A program made the translations under genes and the position numbers. A DNA stretch of 64,000 bases. Origin: CAWFLT01 sp963816795. Its GTDB lineage: Bacteria > Acidobacteriota > Vicinamibacteria > Vicinamibacterales > SCN-69-37. A model generated the notes under the pieces. It had not been told where the DNA came from, made no database searches, and worked only from the letters and a program-made list of their open reading frames with translations. The stretch spans positions 29,243 to 93,242 of the forward strand of contig CAWFLT010000009.1 in assembly GCA_963816795.1 (NCBI GenBank). The letters run 5' to 3'. This document shows positions 8,510-16,928 of the stretch, one piece after another; position 1 is the stretch's first letter, and every line of letters starts with the position of its first letter.

Positions 8510-9379
8510 TCAGAACATCGTCATCTGCGAGCACGACGGCCGCGGCGCCGAAGCGGTGCCGGTGGAAGCCGGCGGATAGGTCACGTCGGCAAGACGAGCG
8601 TAGCCTGAGTCATTGGGGTGGAAGCCGTCGGCGGAGTAGATGCCGGGGCTGTACATCGCCGACTCGCACATCAGGTCGACAACCAGCACGCCGAGTGAGG
8701 TGAGTGCGTTGACCTCGGCCGAGAACCCGACGGAAATCTGCTGCAGGAGCCGCTTCTGGGCCACTGAGCGCCCGCTCACGTACGGCATCGCGGCCATGTT
8801 CGGCAGATTGAGGATGACGATGCGGGCGTTGGGAGCGCGGTCGCGAATCCCCGTGACGAGCGATCGAAGATCACGCCGGAATGTCTGGATGTGTGACGCG
8901 ATGTAGGCGGACGGGTCCGCGCCGCCCCGGCCGGCCTCGACCGCCGAACCGACGATGTTGCTGTCGTTCGCCCCGGCGAACACGGTCACGACGGTACTCT
9001 CTTTCGCGACGAACGGCACGAGCCGCTCGAGAAAGTTGCCGACGTAGTCGCGGCCGAGGCTGACGCCGAGCGCGTCGACCGAGGGCCCGAGGACGGCGCC
9101 CGGCAGGCTGAGGTTCAAGTGCGTCAGTGTCTTGCCGTCCGAGGTGAAGCGGCGCGCGATGATCTGCACGTACCCGCGCCCATCCGGACACGGCGTGAAC
9201 GGAACACAGAACGAGCTGCTGCCGAAGCCGATCGCGTCGCTCGCGCCAATGGCAGTGTAATTGACCGCGTTGCCGCCCGGTGACGGCGAGGGAGACGGGT
9301 TGTTCGGATTCTGCTGCGAGCAGCCCGCAGACCAGACCCCCAGGGCCGCCAGAGAAAACAGAAAGAGGCGGATCTTCAT
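8510..9379 (-). CDS. SGNH/GDSL-hydrolase lipoprotein
   Basis: 289 residues. The leader MKIRLFLFSLAALGVWSAGC ends in a lipobox and is followed by a Pro/Ser linker. The SGNH blocks are present: block I AIGASDAIG (GDS replaced by GAS, with a possible nucleophile Ser), an Asn-containing block VFAGANDSN, and the catalytic DGFHPNDSGY near the C-terminus. The product is probably an envelope-anchored esterase or lipase acting on acylated polysaccharide or lipid. The gene is an isolated unit upstream of tRNA-Leu. The frame is intact. Confidence 0.87.
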   Translation of the reverse strand: MKIRLFLFSLAALGVWSAGCSQQNPNNPSPSPSPGGNAVNYTAIGASDAIGFGSSSFCVPFTPCPDGRGYVQIIARRFTSDGKTLTHLNLSLPGAVLGPSVDALGVSLGRDYVGNFLERLVPFVAKESTVVTVFAGANDSNIVGSAVEAGRGGADPSAYIASHIQTFRRDLRSLVTGIRDRAPNARIVILNLPNMAAMPYVSGRSVAQKRLLQQISVGFSAEVNALTSLGVLVVDLMCESAMYSPGIYSADGFHPNDSGYARLADVTYPPASTGTASAPRPSCSQMTMF

Positions 9380-9466
9380 CGTTTCAGATATCGGTCGTTT
9401 GTCTGATAGCCCCTAGAGACCGAGCACGAGGCTCGCTCGCGGGAGGTGCTGACTGAGTCCACCTTC

Positions 9467-9563
9467 GCTAAGCGCTCGCTGCGCTCGCAGCTACGGCGGA
9501 CAGCCTTCGCGATGCGCTCACGCTGGCTCGCCAGCCGTAGCTGCGAGCCAGCGAGCGTTTAGC
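9467..9563. repeat. Long imperfect inverted repeat (AGCGCTCGCTGCG family)
   Basis: Left arm 9467-9496 (gctaagcgctcgctgcgc...) and right arm 9535-9563 are near-perfect complements of about 30 bp around a loop of roughly 40 nt. A second hairpin, GCTCGCCC-gaa-GGGCGAGC, follows at about 9590-9607. No coding sequence is evident from 9380 to 9613. Confidence 0.65.
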
Positions 9564-9613
9564 GCAGGCTGCTGGCTTGCCAGCCGAAGCTCGCCCGAAG
9601 GGCGAGCGAAGGC

Positions 9614-9700
9614 TGGTGCGGAAGAGAGGACTCGAACCTCCACGACCTTGCGGCCACAAGCTCCTGAGGCTTGCGCGTCTGCCAATTCCGCCACTTCCGC
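9614..9700 (-). tRNA. tRNA-Leu (anticodon CAG)
   Basis: The reverse strand reads GCGGAAGTGGCGGAATTGG at the 5' end and finishes GGTTCGAGTCCTCTCTTCCGCACCA. The acceptor stems pair (GCGGAAG/CTTCCGC), the T-loop is GTTCGAGTC, and a class II variable arm is present. The anticodon loop CTCAGGA gives CAG, which reads CUG leucine codons. The 3' CCA is encoded. It lies 47 bp downstream of the winged-helix/TPR gene on the same strand. Confidence 0.97.
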
Positions 9701-9747
9701 AGTGGTCAGAACTTCAGAGTATATCAGGCGTCAGAGCTCTGAAATGG

Positions 9748-11664
9748 CTACCGCGCCCGGTCGGCCAGCTTGCGGAGGAGATCCTGGAACGCCGGTTCAC
9801 CCCGGAGCGGGGCGAGAAACGGCTCGACCGGAAGCGTCCAGCCAGCGAATCCTGGCGGCGCGTCGGCAAGCAGTCGCGTGAGCGTCGCGAACGCCTCGGC
9901 GGGCCGTCCGGCATGGACGTCGGCAAACGCGGCGGAGACCGCCGCTTCGGCGGTCCGCCCGTTGGCGCTCAGGTCCGCGATCGAGGCCAACGCCCGGCTC
10001 GCAGCCGCCCCGGCGTCCTTGAGCCGGCGTTGACGCTGGCGGACGGCGGCCAGCCCCAGCCAGGATCGCGCATGATCCGGATAGCGCTCGAGCGCGCGCT
10101 TGAACATCGCCGACGCTGCCTTGAGATCGCCGGCGTCGATGAGCGCGAACCCATGGCCATCGAACGCGTCCATCGCGAACTCGTTGGCGAAGATGCCGCG
10201 GGTCGAAAGCTCGACCTCGCGATCGAACTCGCGGCGGGCCTGGTCGATGTCGCCCGACGCCAGGCGGATCAACCCAAGCAACCAGTGCAGCCCCTGCCCC
10301 GGAAAGCGCGACCGGCTCGCTGCCTCGGCGCCCTCGAAGCTGATGCCTTGCCTCAGGACGGTTTCGGCGAGCGTGAGATCACCGCGCGCGATGTGCACCA
10401 TCGCCATGCCGAAGTAGGCGTACGACAACTGCGGATAGACCTTGACGACCGACTGCAGTGCCGCCAGGCGTTCGTCGCCCCAGGCGGCGACGCCGAGCCG
10501 AAACAGATGCCGCCAGTTCCCCGGCTCGAGCGAAACGGCCAGCCGCCCGGCCGCCACGGCTTCGACCGAACGCTCGGCACTCGTCAGGAAGAAGGCCAGC
10601 GCCGAATGCCCCTCGGCCAGGCCGGGATCGATCTCCACCGCGCGACGCGCATGATCGATGGCGGCCACCAGATCTTCGACGGCCGGCCTGGTGGCGGCCC
10701 GAGAGGCTTGAAACCGCCAGAACCTCGCGTGCGCCAGGCCGGCGTGCGCCAGCGCATACCGCGCATCGAGCTCGAGGGCGCGCTCGAAGTCGGCAATCGC
10801 GGCCGGCACCTGCGTTTCGTCGAGCGTCTCGAGCTTGAGGCGGCCCTCGGTGAGCGCCCGATAGGCATCGAGGCTGCCGGTTTCGCGCGCCCGGATGCGT
10901 GCCGCTGCGGCGGGAGTGATGTTGAGCTGCAGGCCGGCTGAGAGCTGGGTGACGATCGTGTCCTGCAACTGAAAGACGTCGGCAAGCGGCCCATCGGCCT
11001 TGGCGTGCGCCAGCGCTTCGCGAGAGACGACGTCAACCGCGCGGGCCGTGATGCGCAGGAACTCGCCGGATCGCTGAAAGCTGCCGACCACGAGCAGCCT
11101 CACGCCAGTCGACGGATCGATGCTCTCCGCCGACGCGCGGCGCGCCGCCTCCGGCAGCAACGTCCGATCGATGACGGTCAGGTCCCGGATCGCCCGCAGG
11201 TCGTTGGTGACCGTTTCGGCCATCCCGGCCGACAGCCAATCAACGCTGGCTTCGCGTGAGACATTGGCGAAGTCCATCACCGCGATCGTGCGCGGCCCGG
11301 ACTCGGTCGCCCCGGGCACGGCGCGTTTCGGCGCGGGCGCCGGCACCTCTGGCGCCGCCTCGACGGCCGCCACAAAGCGATAGCCCCGGCGCGGCACCGT
11401 CTGCACGTAGGCGGGCGACGCGGAACTATCGCCGAGCGCCTGCCGCAAGTCGGAGACGACCTGCGTCATCGCGTTGTCGGTGACGGCCACATCCGGCCAG
11501 AGCGCCTGGAGAATATCGTCCTTGGTGACGAGCGCGGCCGGACGTGAGACCAGCAGAAACAGCAGGTCGATGACTTTCGGCGCCGCCGGAACGGGCACGC
11601 CGCCCTTGAACAGCTGGTAGCTGTTCCGGTCGAGCCGAAATGGACCGAAGCGGTAACTCTCCAA
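9748..11664 (-). CDS. Winged-helix (OmpR/CadC-type) regulator with TPR repeats
   Basis: 638 residues. Residues 1-100 form a trans_reg_C DNA-binding domain (FGPFRLDRNSYQLFKGG, LVTKDDILQALWPD, QTVPRRGYRFVAAV). Residues of about 128-255 resemble the TolB-N/adenylate-cyclase-associated fold (RTIAVMDFANVSREASVDWL). From about 270 to the end there are TPR-like helices (AIADFERALELDARYALAHAG). There is no transmembrane helix and no receiver domain, so the signal is probably sensed through the TPR region. It transcribes away from the radical-SAM locus. The frame is intact, and the targets are unknown. Confidence 0.9.
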   Translation of the reverse strand: MESYRFGPFRLDRNSYQLFKGGVPVPAAPKVIDLLFLLVSRPAALVTKDDILQALWPDVAVTDNAMTQVVSDLRQALGDSSASPAYVQTVPRRGYRFVAAVEAAPEVPAPAPKRAVPGATESGPRTIAVMDFANVSREASVDWLSAGMAETVTNDLRAIRDLTVIDRTLLPEAARRASAESIDPSTGVRLLVVGSFQRSGEFLRITARAVDVVSREALAHAKADGPLADVFQLQDTIVTQLSAGLQLNITPAAAARIRARETGSLDAYRALTEGRLKLETLDETQVPAAIADFERALELDARYALAHAGLAHARFWRFQASRAATRPAVEDLVAAIDHARRAVEIDPGLAEGHSALAFFLTSAERSVEAVAAGRLAVSLEPGNWRHLFRLGVAAWGDERLAALQSVVKVYPQLSYAYFGMAMVHIARGDLTLAETVLRQGISFEGAEAASRSRFPGQGLHWLLGLIRLASGDIDQARREFDREVELSTRGIFANEFAMDAFDGHGFALIDAGDLKAASAMFKRALERYPDHARSWLGLAAVRQRQRRLKDAGAAASRALASIADLSANGRTAEAAVSAAFADVHAGRPAEAFATLTRLLADAPPGFAGWTLPVEPFLAPLRGEPAFQDLLRKLADRAR

Positions 11665-11692
11665 GCCGAGCGCAGTCTACGACAGGTCGGCT

Positions 11693-11728
11693 GTACCCGT
11701 CGTACCCGTCGTACCCGTCGTACCCGTC
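11693..11728. repeat. Tandem 9-bp repeat, 4 copies of GTACCCGTC
   Basis: Four perfect copies lie between the regulator's start and the radical-SAM stop codon; the last base of the array is the first base of that stop codon. It is one of several intergenic microsatellites in this window. Confidence 0.9.
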
Positions 11729-13237
11729 TATGCCGTCGGCACCTGCAGCTCCGGCATCGGCCGCCCGGCGAACAGCTTCTGGCAGGGCTTCGCGATCAGC
11801 CGCGACCAGCGCCGCGCGCGCGACTGCCGGGCGCTATCGGCGGAGATGCCGGTGTTGGCGTACATCTGCCGGTACAGCTTGGAGATCAGCACGAAGGCCA
11901 GCCGGCCCTTGATGGACTTGACGCACCGGCTGCGCTTCCAGACGACCGGCAGGCTGTAGAACCGATCCCACACCGCCTGCGTTCGTGCGCGCACCTCGTC
12001 GTTCGACATCGTCGGATGCGGCATGTAGTACTTCGGCCGCTTCGACGCCGGGATCAACCAGTGGCGGGTCAGCGGCGTGCCGTCCACTTCGGGCGGACGC
12101 TCCCCGTGACTCTTTTCCCACTTGTCGAAATCGATCGTACCGGGGAACGGCGTCAGCATCACGAACTGGGCGAACGTGAGCTCTGCCTTCTCCGCGAGCG
12201 CGGCGGTAGCATCGAAGGTGGAGGATCGATCGGACGGCAGCCCGAAAATAAACGAGCCCAGCACGTGCACACCGCGCTCCCGGAACGCGCGCAGCCGCGT
12301 CGCCAGTGCATCGCCCGACAAGTTGAAGTCCTTGTAGATGTCCTTGAGGCCTTCGGGCGTGACCGCCTCGACGCCGACCAGCGCCCCCTTGATATGCGCG
12401 GCGCGCATCGCGTCGAGGAACTCCGGATCCTCGGCCGCTTCCATCGTGATCTGCGTGAAGAACACGGTGTCGCCCGGGAGCTTGGCCAGCCGCGCCATGA
12501 GCTCGAACCGTTCGGCGCGCATCTCCTTCAGTTCCTGCAGCCGGGCTTTGTCTTCGCGCCGGTCGGCCATCGCCAGATCGTTCAGCGCCACCGGATAGAA
12601 GTTGTCGTCGGCGAGCGCGATGAAGCGGAACCCCTTCCGGCGCAAGACGACGATCTCGGACATCACCGCGTCGACCGTGCGCATGCGCGGCGCCTGGCCG
12701 TCGGTCCGCCAGACAGAGCAGAACGAGCAGTGCTTGGGGCAGCCGCGCACCGTCTGCACCGAGGCCCACATGTAATTGCCGGGTTTCAGCAGGTCCCAGC
12801 GCGCCGGGACAAACTCATCACCGGCGACGCGTCCGCCCTCGGTACTGCGGTTGCAGGCTGCCCGCCTGGATATCGTCCAGCACGCGCCCCCAGACGACGT
12901 CGCCATCTCCCCGCACCACGGCGTGCGCGGCACCATGCTCGCGCACCTCCTCCGGGAACAGCGTGGCGTGAATGCCGCCATACACCACCGTGGCGCCTGC
13001 TTCCCGCGCGATCTTGCCGATCTCGTAGCCGCGCAGCGCATTGCCGGTATGGATGCCGACGCCGACGACGTCGCCCGGCCGGATCGCGGCCGGATCGAGC
13101 GCCTCGAGCGTCTCGTCAACGATGACCGGATCCCCGTAGCGGGCCGGCGTCGCCGCCGCCAGCACGAACAGCCAACGGGGCGTGATAACCGCAACGCCGA
13201 AAGCGATGTCGCTGGGGTTGACAAGGTAAACTTTCAT
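11728..13237 (-). CDS. B12-binding radical SAM protein, frameshifted near 12838
   Basis: The N-terminal part (MKVYLVNPSDIAFGVAVITP..., ending DDIQAGSLQPQYRG) is a cobalamin-binding domain with a GIHTGNALRGYEIGK loop. The C-terminal part, in another frame, has RGCPKHCSFCSVWRTDG, the CxxxCxxC [4Fe-4S]/SAM motif, followed by LADDNFYPVALNDLAMADRR and GVEAVTPEGL. Removing one G at 12836-12838 joins the two into a single protein of about 500 residues. Such enzymes catalyse radical methylation or ring chemistry; the substrate is unknown. The ATG at 13235-13237 is preferred over a GTG four codons upstream. I think the break is more likely a sequencing error than a true pseudogene. Confidence 0.82.
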
Positions 13238-13275
13238 CGGCCTCCGCACAAATCGTTCAAAAACGAGTCTTCCTA

Positions 13276-14067
13276 TCAGTAGGCGGTGCGGATCATGCCG
13301 CCGTCCACCTGGAGCGAGGCGCCGGTGACGTAACGAGCCGCTTCTGAGAAGAGAAAGACGGCGGCGTTGGCATATTCGTCGGCTTCGCCGTAGCGGCCGA
13401 GCGGAATGGTCTTCACGTAGTTGGCCTTCGCCTGCTCGGCGGACACGCCGCCGGACTTGCCGCGAATCACGTCGAGCTCGCGGACGCGATCGGTATCGAT
13501 GCGTCCGGGCAGCAAGTGGTTCACGCGAATCTTGTCCGACGCCAGTTCATTGGCCAGCGTCTTCGACATCGCCCCCACCGACGAGCGCACGACGTTCGAC
13601 AGCGCCAGGCCGGCGACCGGTTCCTTGACCGCCGACGACGTCGACACGACGATGGCGCCGCCACCGCGAGACCGCATCGAAGGGACGGCCAGGCGAACCA
13701 TCCGGACGGCGCTCAGCACGAGGAGCTCGAACGCCCCCTTCCACGCTTCGTCGTCGAACGACAGCGCCGGTCCGGCCGGCGGTCCCCCGGAGTTGACGAA
13801 CAGCAAGTCGACGCCGCCGCACTTTTCCATCGTCAGCGTGTGCCAGGCCGCGATCGACTTGGCCGACCGCACGTCCACCGCCGCGGTCAGCGGCTCGGTG
13901 TAAGTTTCGGCCGCGATGCGTTTGCCGGCGTCGGTAATCGAGAACTCGTCGCGGGCGCTCATTGACACTTTGACGCCCTCGGCGGCCAGCGCGTGCGCGA
14001 CCGCGTAGCCCAGGCCGCGACTCGCGCCGGCGACCATCGCCACCTTCCCCTTCAGCCCAAGATCCAT
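13276..14067 (-). CDS. Short-chain dehydrogenase/reductase family protein (atypical active site)
   Basis: 263 residues, Rossmann fold with the cofactor loop GASRGLG (residues 14-20) and a C-terminal YVTGASLQVDGGMIRTAY. The SS motif is followed by LALSNVVRSSVGAMSK, where classical enzymes have YxxxK: the catalytic Tyr is Ser and the Lys is Arg. This is the pattern of the atypical BKR-like SDR subgroup, so ordinary carbonyl-reductase activity should not be assumed. The gene overlaps the DapA-like gene upstream by 16 bp, indicating translational coupling, and the two probably act in the same small-molecule pathway. Confidence 0.88.
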   Translation of the reverse strand: MDLGLKGKVAMVAGASRGLGYAVAHALAAEGVKVSMSARDEFSITDAGKRIAAETYTEPLTAAVDVRSAKSIAAWHTLTMEKCGGVDLLFVNSGGPPAGPALSFDDEAWKGAFELLVLSAVRMVRLAVPSMRSRGGGAIVVSTSSAVKEPVAGLALSNVVRSSVGAMSKTLANELASDKIRVNHLLPGRIDTDRVRELDVIRGKSGGVSAEQAKANYVKTIPLGRYGEADEYANAAVFLFSEAARYVTGASLQVDGGMIRTAY

Positions 14068-14966
14068 CCTGCGCCTTCCTGCCGGGCCGTCCAGGCCAGC
14101 ACGCGATCGAGCGCGGCGCGCGTGCCTTCATCGAGCACGGCGCCCGGAGCCCGCGTCGACCCATCGGCGAGCGCACCGCGACGCCGGAGTACTTCCTTGC
14201 GAATCGCCATGCCGATGCCTTCCTGGAACTCGAAGCGCATGAGAGGCACGAAGCGGTAGAACAGATCCGAGGCCGCGTCGAGGTCGCCGCTGCGATAGAG
14301 CGCGACGACTTTGACGAGCACCTCGGGGAAGGCGAAGCCGGTCATCACGCCAGCCGCGCCCGCGAGCAATTCCTCGATCAGAAAGACGCCGCCGAGCCCG
14401 CCGAGGATGGCCACTTTCGTTTCGCCCGCCGCCGCCAGAATGCGCGCAGTCTTGAAGGGCGTCGGCGGATCTTCGAGCTTGATCGTCCGCGCCGCCGGCA
14501 CTTCACGCGCGATGCGGGCAAGCAGGCCCGCCTCCATCGCGAACCCGGAAATCGGCGGATAGTCCTGCACGACGACCGGGAGATCCACGGCGTCGGCCAG
14601 CGTCTTGTAGTGGTTGACGACCGACTCGGTGTTCAGCTTCGGCGTGCGCGGCGGGCTGACCATCACGGCCGCCGCCCCGAGCGACTTCGCCTCGCGGCTG
14701 AACTCGATGCACGAGCGCACGCCGTCTGCCGACGCGCCGACAATGACTTTCGCGCGGCCGTTGACCTGCGCGACCACCGTCTCAACCACGACCGCGCGCT
14801 CGCGCTCGTTCAACCGGGACACTTCGCCCGTAACCCCGAGCGCCGTCACGCCGTTCACCCCGGCCCCGACAATCAGATCGACGACGCGCCTGAGGCTCTC
14901 GACATCGACGTCACCGCCCGCCTTGAACGGCGTCGGCAGCACGGAATAGACGCCCTCAAATCGCAA
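14052..14966 (-). CDS. Dihydrodipicolinate-synthase/N-acetylneuraminate-lyase family protein
   Basis: About 304 residues from a TTG start at 14964-14966, chosen because CCTCC in the + strand (GGAGG on the coding strand) lies 5-9 nt upstream. The longer frame would run into the divergent uridine kinase gene. TIM-barrel landmarks are GVYSVLPTPF, GVTALGVTGEVSRL (phosphate-type TGE loop), PVVVQDYPPISG (catalytic Tyr) and ARTIKLEDPP (Schiff-base Lys). The class I aldolase chemistry is secure. The substrate is not: it could be a 2-keto-3-deoxy sugar acid, a hydroxyproline product or another compound. Its partner is the overlapping SDR gene. Confidence 0.85.
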   Translation of the reverse strand: MRFEGVYSVLPTPFKAGGDVDVESLRRVVDLIVGAGVNGVTALGVTGEVSRLNERERAVVVETVVAQVNGRAKVIVGASADGVRSCIEFSREAKSLGAAAVMVSPPRTPKLNTESVVNHYKTLADAVDLPVVVQDYPPISGFAMEAGLLARIAREVPAARTIKLEDPPTPFKTARILAAAGETKVAILGGLGGVFLIEELLAGAAGVMTGFAFPEVLVKVVALYRSGDLDAASDLFYRFVPLMRFEFQEGIGMAIRKEVLRRRGALADGSTRAPGAVLDEGTRAALDRVLAWTARQEGAGWILG

Positions 14967-15006
14967 ACTCCCTCCGAACCGACCCGTCAGCGTATCATGC
15001 TCGGCT

Positions 15007-15630
15007 GTGAATGCTGCGGCCCCGCTTGTAGTCGGTGTGGCGGGCGGATCCGGGTCGGGCAAGACGACCGTCGTTCGCCGAATCGTGGAAACCGTCGGGG
15101 ATGGGCAAGTGACGGTGCTCGAACACGACCGGTATTATCGCGACCATCCGGAGCTCCGCCTCGAAGATCGGGCCGCCCTCAACTACGACCACCCGAACTC
15201 GCTGGAAACCGATTTGTTGGTCGAACACCTGCGAATGTTGCGGGCCGGACAGCCGATCGACGCGCCGGTCTACGACTTCGCTCGCCACGCGCGCCAACCG
15301 GTCACCGAGACCGTTCGCCCGCTCACCGCGATCATCGTCGAAGGGATTCTGATCTTTGCCGACCCGCCGCTGCGCGCCCTGATGGACGTGAAGGTCTTCG
15401 TCGATACCGATGCGGACACACGCTTCATCCGGCGGCTGCAACGCGACGTCACGGAGCGCGGGCGCACAGTCGACTCGGTGATCGACCAGTACGTCTCGAC
15501 CGTCAAGCCGATGCACCTCGAGTTCGTCGAGCCGAGCAAGCGCTACGCCGATGTCATCGTGCCGGAAGGCGGGCACAACCAGGTGGCCATCGACATGCTC
15601 CTGACGTTGATTCGGAGCCTCGCGCGATAA
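15007..15630 (+). CDS. udk: Uridine kinase
   Basis: 207 residues from GTG 15007. The P-loop is GVAGGSGSGKTTV (residues 10-22). Typical uridine/cytidine kinase blocks follow: EHDRYYRDHPEL (Asp/Tyr/Tyr at the uridine site), NYDHPNSLETDLL, PVYDFARHAR, IIVEGILIF and FVDTDADTRFIRRLQRD. It phosphorylates uridine and cytidine in pyrimidine salvage in the cytoplasm. It diverges from the DapA-like gene with only about 40 bp between the starts; TATCAT at 14992-14997 is a possible -10 element nine bases before the GTG. The frame is intact. Confidence 0.94.
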   Translation: MNAAAPLVVGVAGGSGSGKTTVVRRIVETVGDGQVTVLEHDRYYRDHPELRLEDRAALNYDHPNSLETDLLVEHLRMLRAGQPIDAPVYDFARHARQPVTETVRPLTAIIVEGILIFADPPLRALMDVKVFVDTDADTRFIRRLQRDVTERGRTVDSVIDQYVSTVKPMHLEFVEPSKRYADVIVPEGGHNQVAIDMLLTLIRSLAR

Positions 15631-15724
15631 GAGCGCCGGTCAGCGTCGCCAACGTTCGCGTCGCCTGGACCGCCCGTTGACAGGGTCTGTCAGACGATGG
15701 CATCGTCGTCGAAGGGCAAGAAAC

Positions 15725-16255
15725 ATGACGACGCGGGACTATTTTGGTGGGGCCGAGACGCTCGAGCGGCGCGAGCTGCGGTGGGGCACGCTTGTCAGGG
15801 AACCGGCGCCACGCTACGGCCACCAGGCGGTGCTGACCAACCTGACGGCCGCACTCGCCTTCCACGTACGCGACCAGAGCCTCGGACGTGTGTGCGTTTC
15901 GCCGGTGGACGTTGTGCTCGACGAAGCCCGGGCCCTGGTGGTGCAGCCCGATCTCATCTTTGTGTCAACCGACCGCCTCGCCATCCTGCGCGATCGCGTG
16001 TGGGGTGCGCCGGATTTGGTGATCGAGGTCCTCTCACCCGGATCCGTGCGGCGCGATCGCGTCGAGAAGCTCCGCTGGTACCGCCAGTACGGCGTGCGAG
16101 AGTACTGGCTGGTCGATGCGCACGCCGCGAGGATCGACGTCCTGTCCTTGACTCGCGAGCGCTCGAGGCGGCGGACCTTCACCGGCATGCGACCCGTGCG
16201 GTCACAGGTGCTTCCAGGCCTGACGCTGCTGGCCGCGGAAATCTTCGCTCTCTGA
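15725..16255 (+). CDS. Uma2-family (DUF820) endonuclease-like protein
   Basis: 176 residues from ATG 15725 (GGGCAAGAAAC upstream). An in-frame start at 15677 would add an implausible Arg-rich stretch. The PD-(D/E)xK-like core of DUF820 is visible: VVQPDLIFVSTDR (about residue 75), PDLVIEVLSPGSVRRDRVEK (Glu and Ser of the motif) and RQYGVREYWLVDAH. The family is widespread in Acidobacteriota and Cyanobacteria, often as scattered single genes; its function is not established. It abuts a truncated sigma-factor gene, so its arrival may have been part of the same rearrangement. Confidence 0.9.
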   Translation: MTTRDYFGGAETLERRELRWGTLVREPAPRYGHQAVLTNLTAALAFHVRDQSLGRVCVSPVDVVLDEARALVVQPDLIFVSTDRLAILRDRVWGAPDLVIEVLSPGSVRRDRVEKLRWYRQYGVREYWLVDAHAARIDVLSLTRERSRRRTFTGMRPVRSQVLPGLTLLAAEIFAL

Positions 16256-16308
16256 ACGCCGCCGCTGCAGACCGCTACTTCAGAACGGTTAGCGTGACGT
16301 CCACTCTC

Positions 16309-16752
16309 AGGATCTTCTTCAATCGACACCAGCACGATCGGCAACCGCAGCTTCTCCGGCAACGCATCGATGGCGTGCCACAACTGCGCCGACCGCTCGG
16401 TGGCAATCGCGTCGTCCTCGAGCCGATCGGGCGCCGCGACAGGAGCCACCAGCTGCTCCTCCCTCATCGACCGGCGCCGATCTCCGCGCCGGTGATCGAG
16501 CGCGATGCGCCAGGTCATGCGCACCAGCCAGCCGCGGAATCGATTGCGGTCGCGCAGCTGTGCGAACCGGCGATGGGCGCGGGCGAAGGCCTCCTGGGCG
16601 GCGTCCTCCGCATCTTCGTGCTGCCGGAGGACGCTGTAGGCCACCCGGAACGCCAACGCAGAGGAATCCGCCAGCCGGGCCTCGAACTCACGGTCCGTCT
16701 CGACGCCGGCGCTCACAAACACGCCAGCCAGCCGGTCGGCAGCGTCATTCAC
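16309..16752 (-). pseudogene. ECF sigma factor truncated before region 4
   Basis: About 148 residues with sigma-70 region 2: ALAFRVAYSVLRQHEDAEDA and QEAFARAHRRFAQL, then RNRFRGWLVRMTWRIALDHRR. The start of region 4 follows (ALPEKLRLPIVLVSIEE), and similarity then stops. The -35-binding helix-turn-helix is missing, so the product should not recognise promoters normally. The open frame runs on as meaningless antisense of the Uma2 gene. In the +1 frame after the break, RLKKILRVDVTLTVLK ends in a stop at about 16274, which could be the tail of a different gene joined by a deletion. Confidence 0.75.
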
Positions 16753-16825
16753 CGCTCACCTGCGCGCTCTCAGACACAAGACGCCACGGGCGCGCGCTTG
16801 GTTCGCCTGGTCAATGGACAATCGG

Positions 16826-16919
16826 CACTCGGGGAATCGGCAATGGCAGAGACATCGGGAATGGCCAATCGGGATCGGAAAAGTGGCAATGTGTGTGCCG
16901 TTTGCCGATTCCCCGAGTG
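16826..16919. repeat. Perfect 18-bp inverted repeat around GGCAATGG-type units
   Basis: CACTCGGGGAATCGGCAA at 16826-16843 and its exact complement at 16902-16919 enclose a loop of about 58 nt made of short GGCAATGG/CGGGAATGG-like units. It lies between the sigma remnant start and the MBL-fold gene end. The loop units resemble the intergenic attgcccc arrays at 34196-34258 and 59699-59779. Confidence 0.75.
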
Positions 16920-16928
16920 TCTTGTCGA

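Noticed and set aside
15814..16308. Continuation of the sigma-factor frame to 15814
   Set aside because: Beyond 16309 the frame is antisense to the Uma2 gene and has no sigma region 4 similarity.
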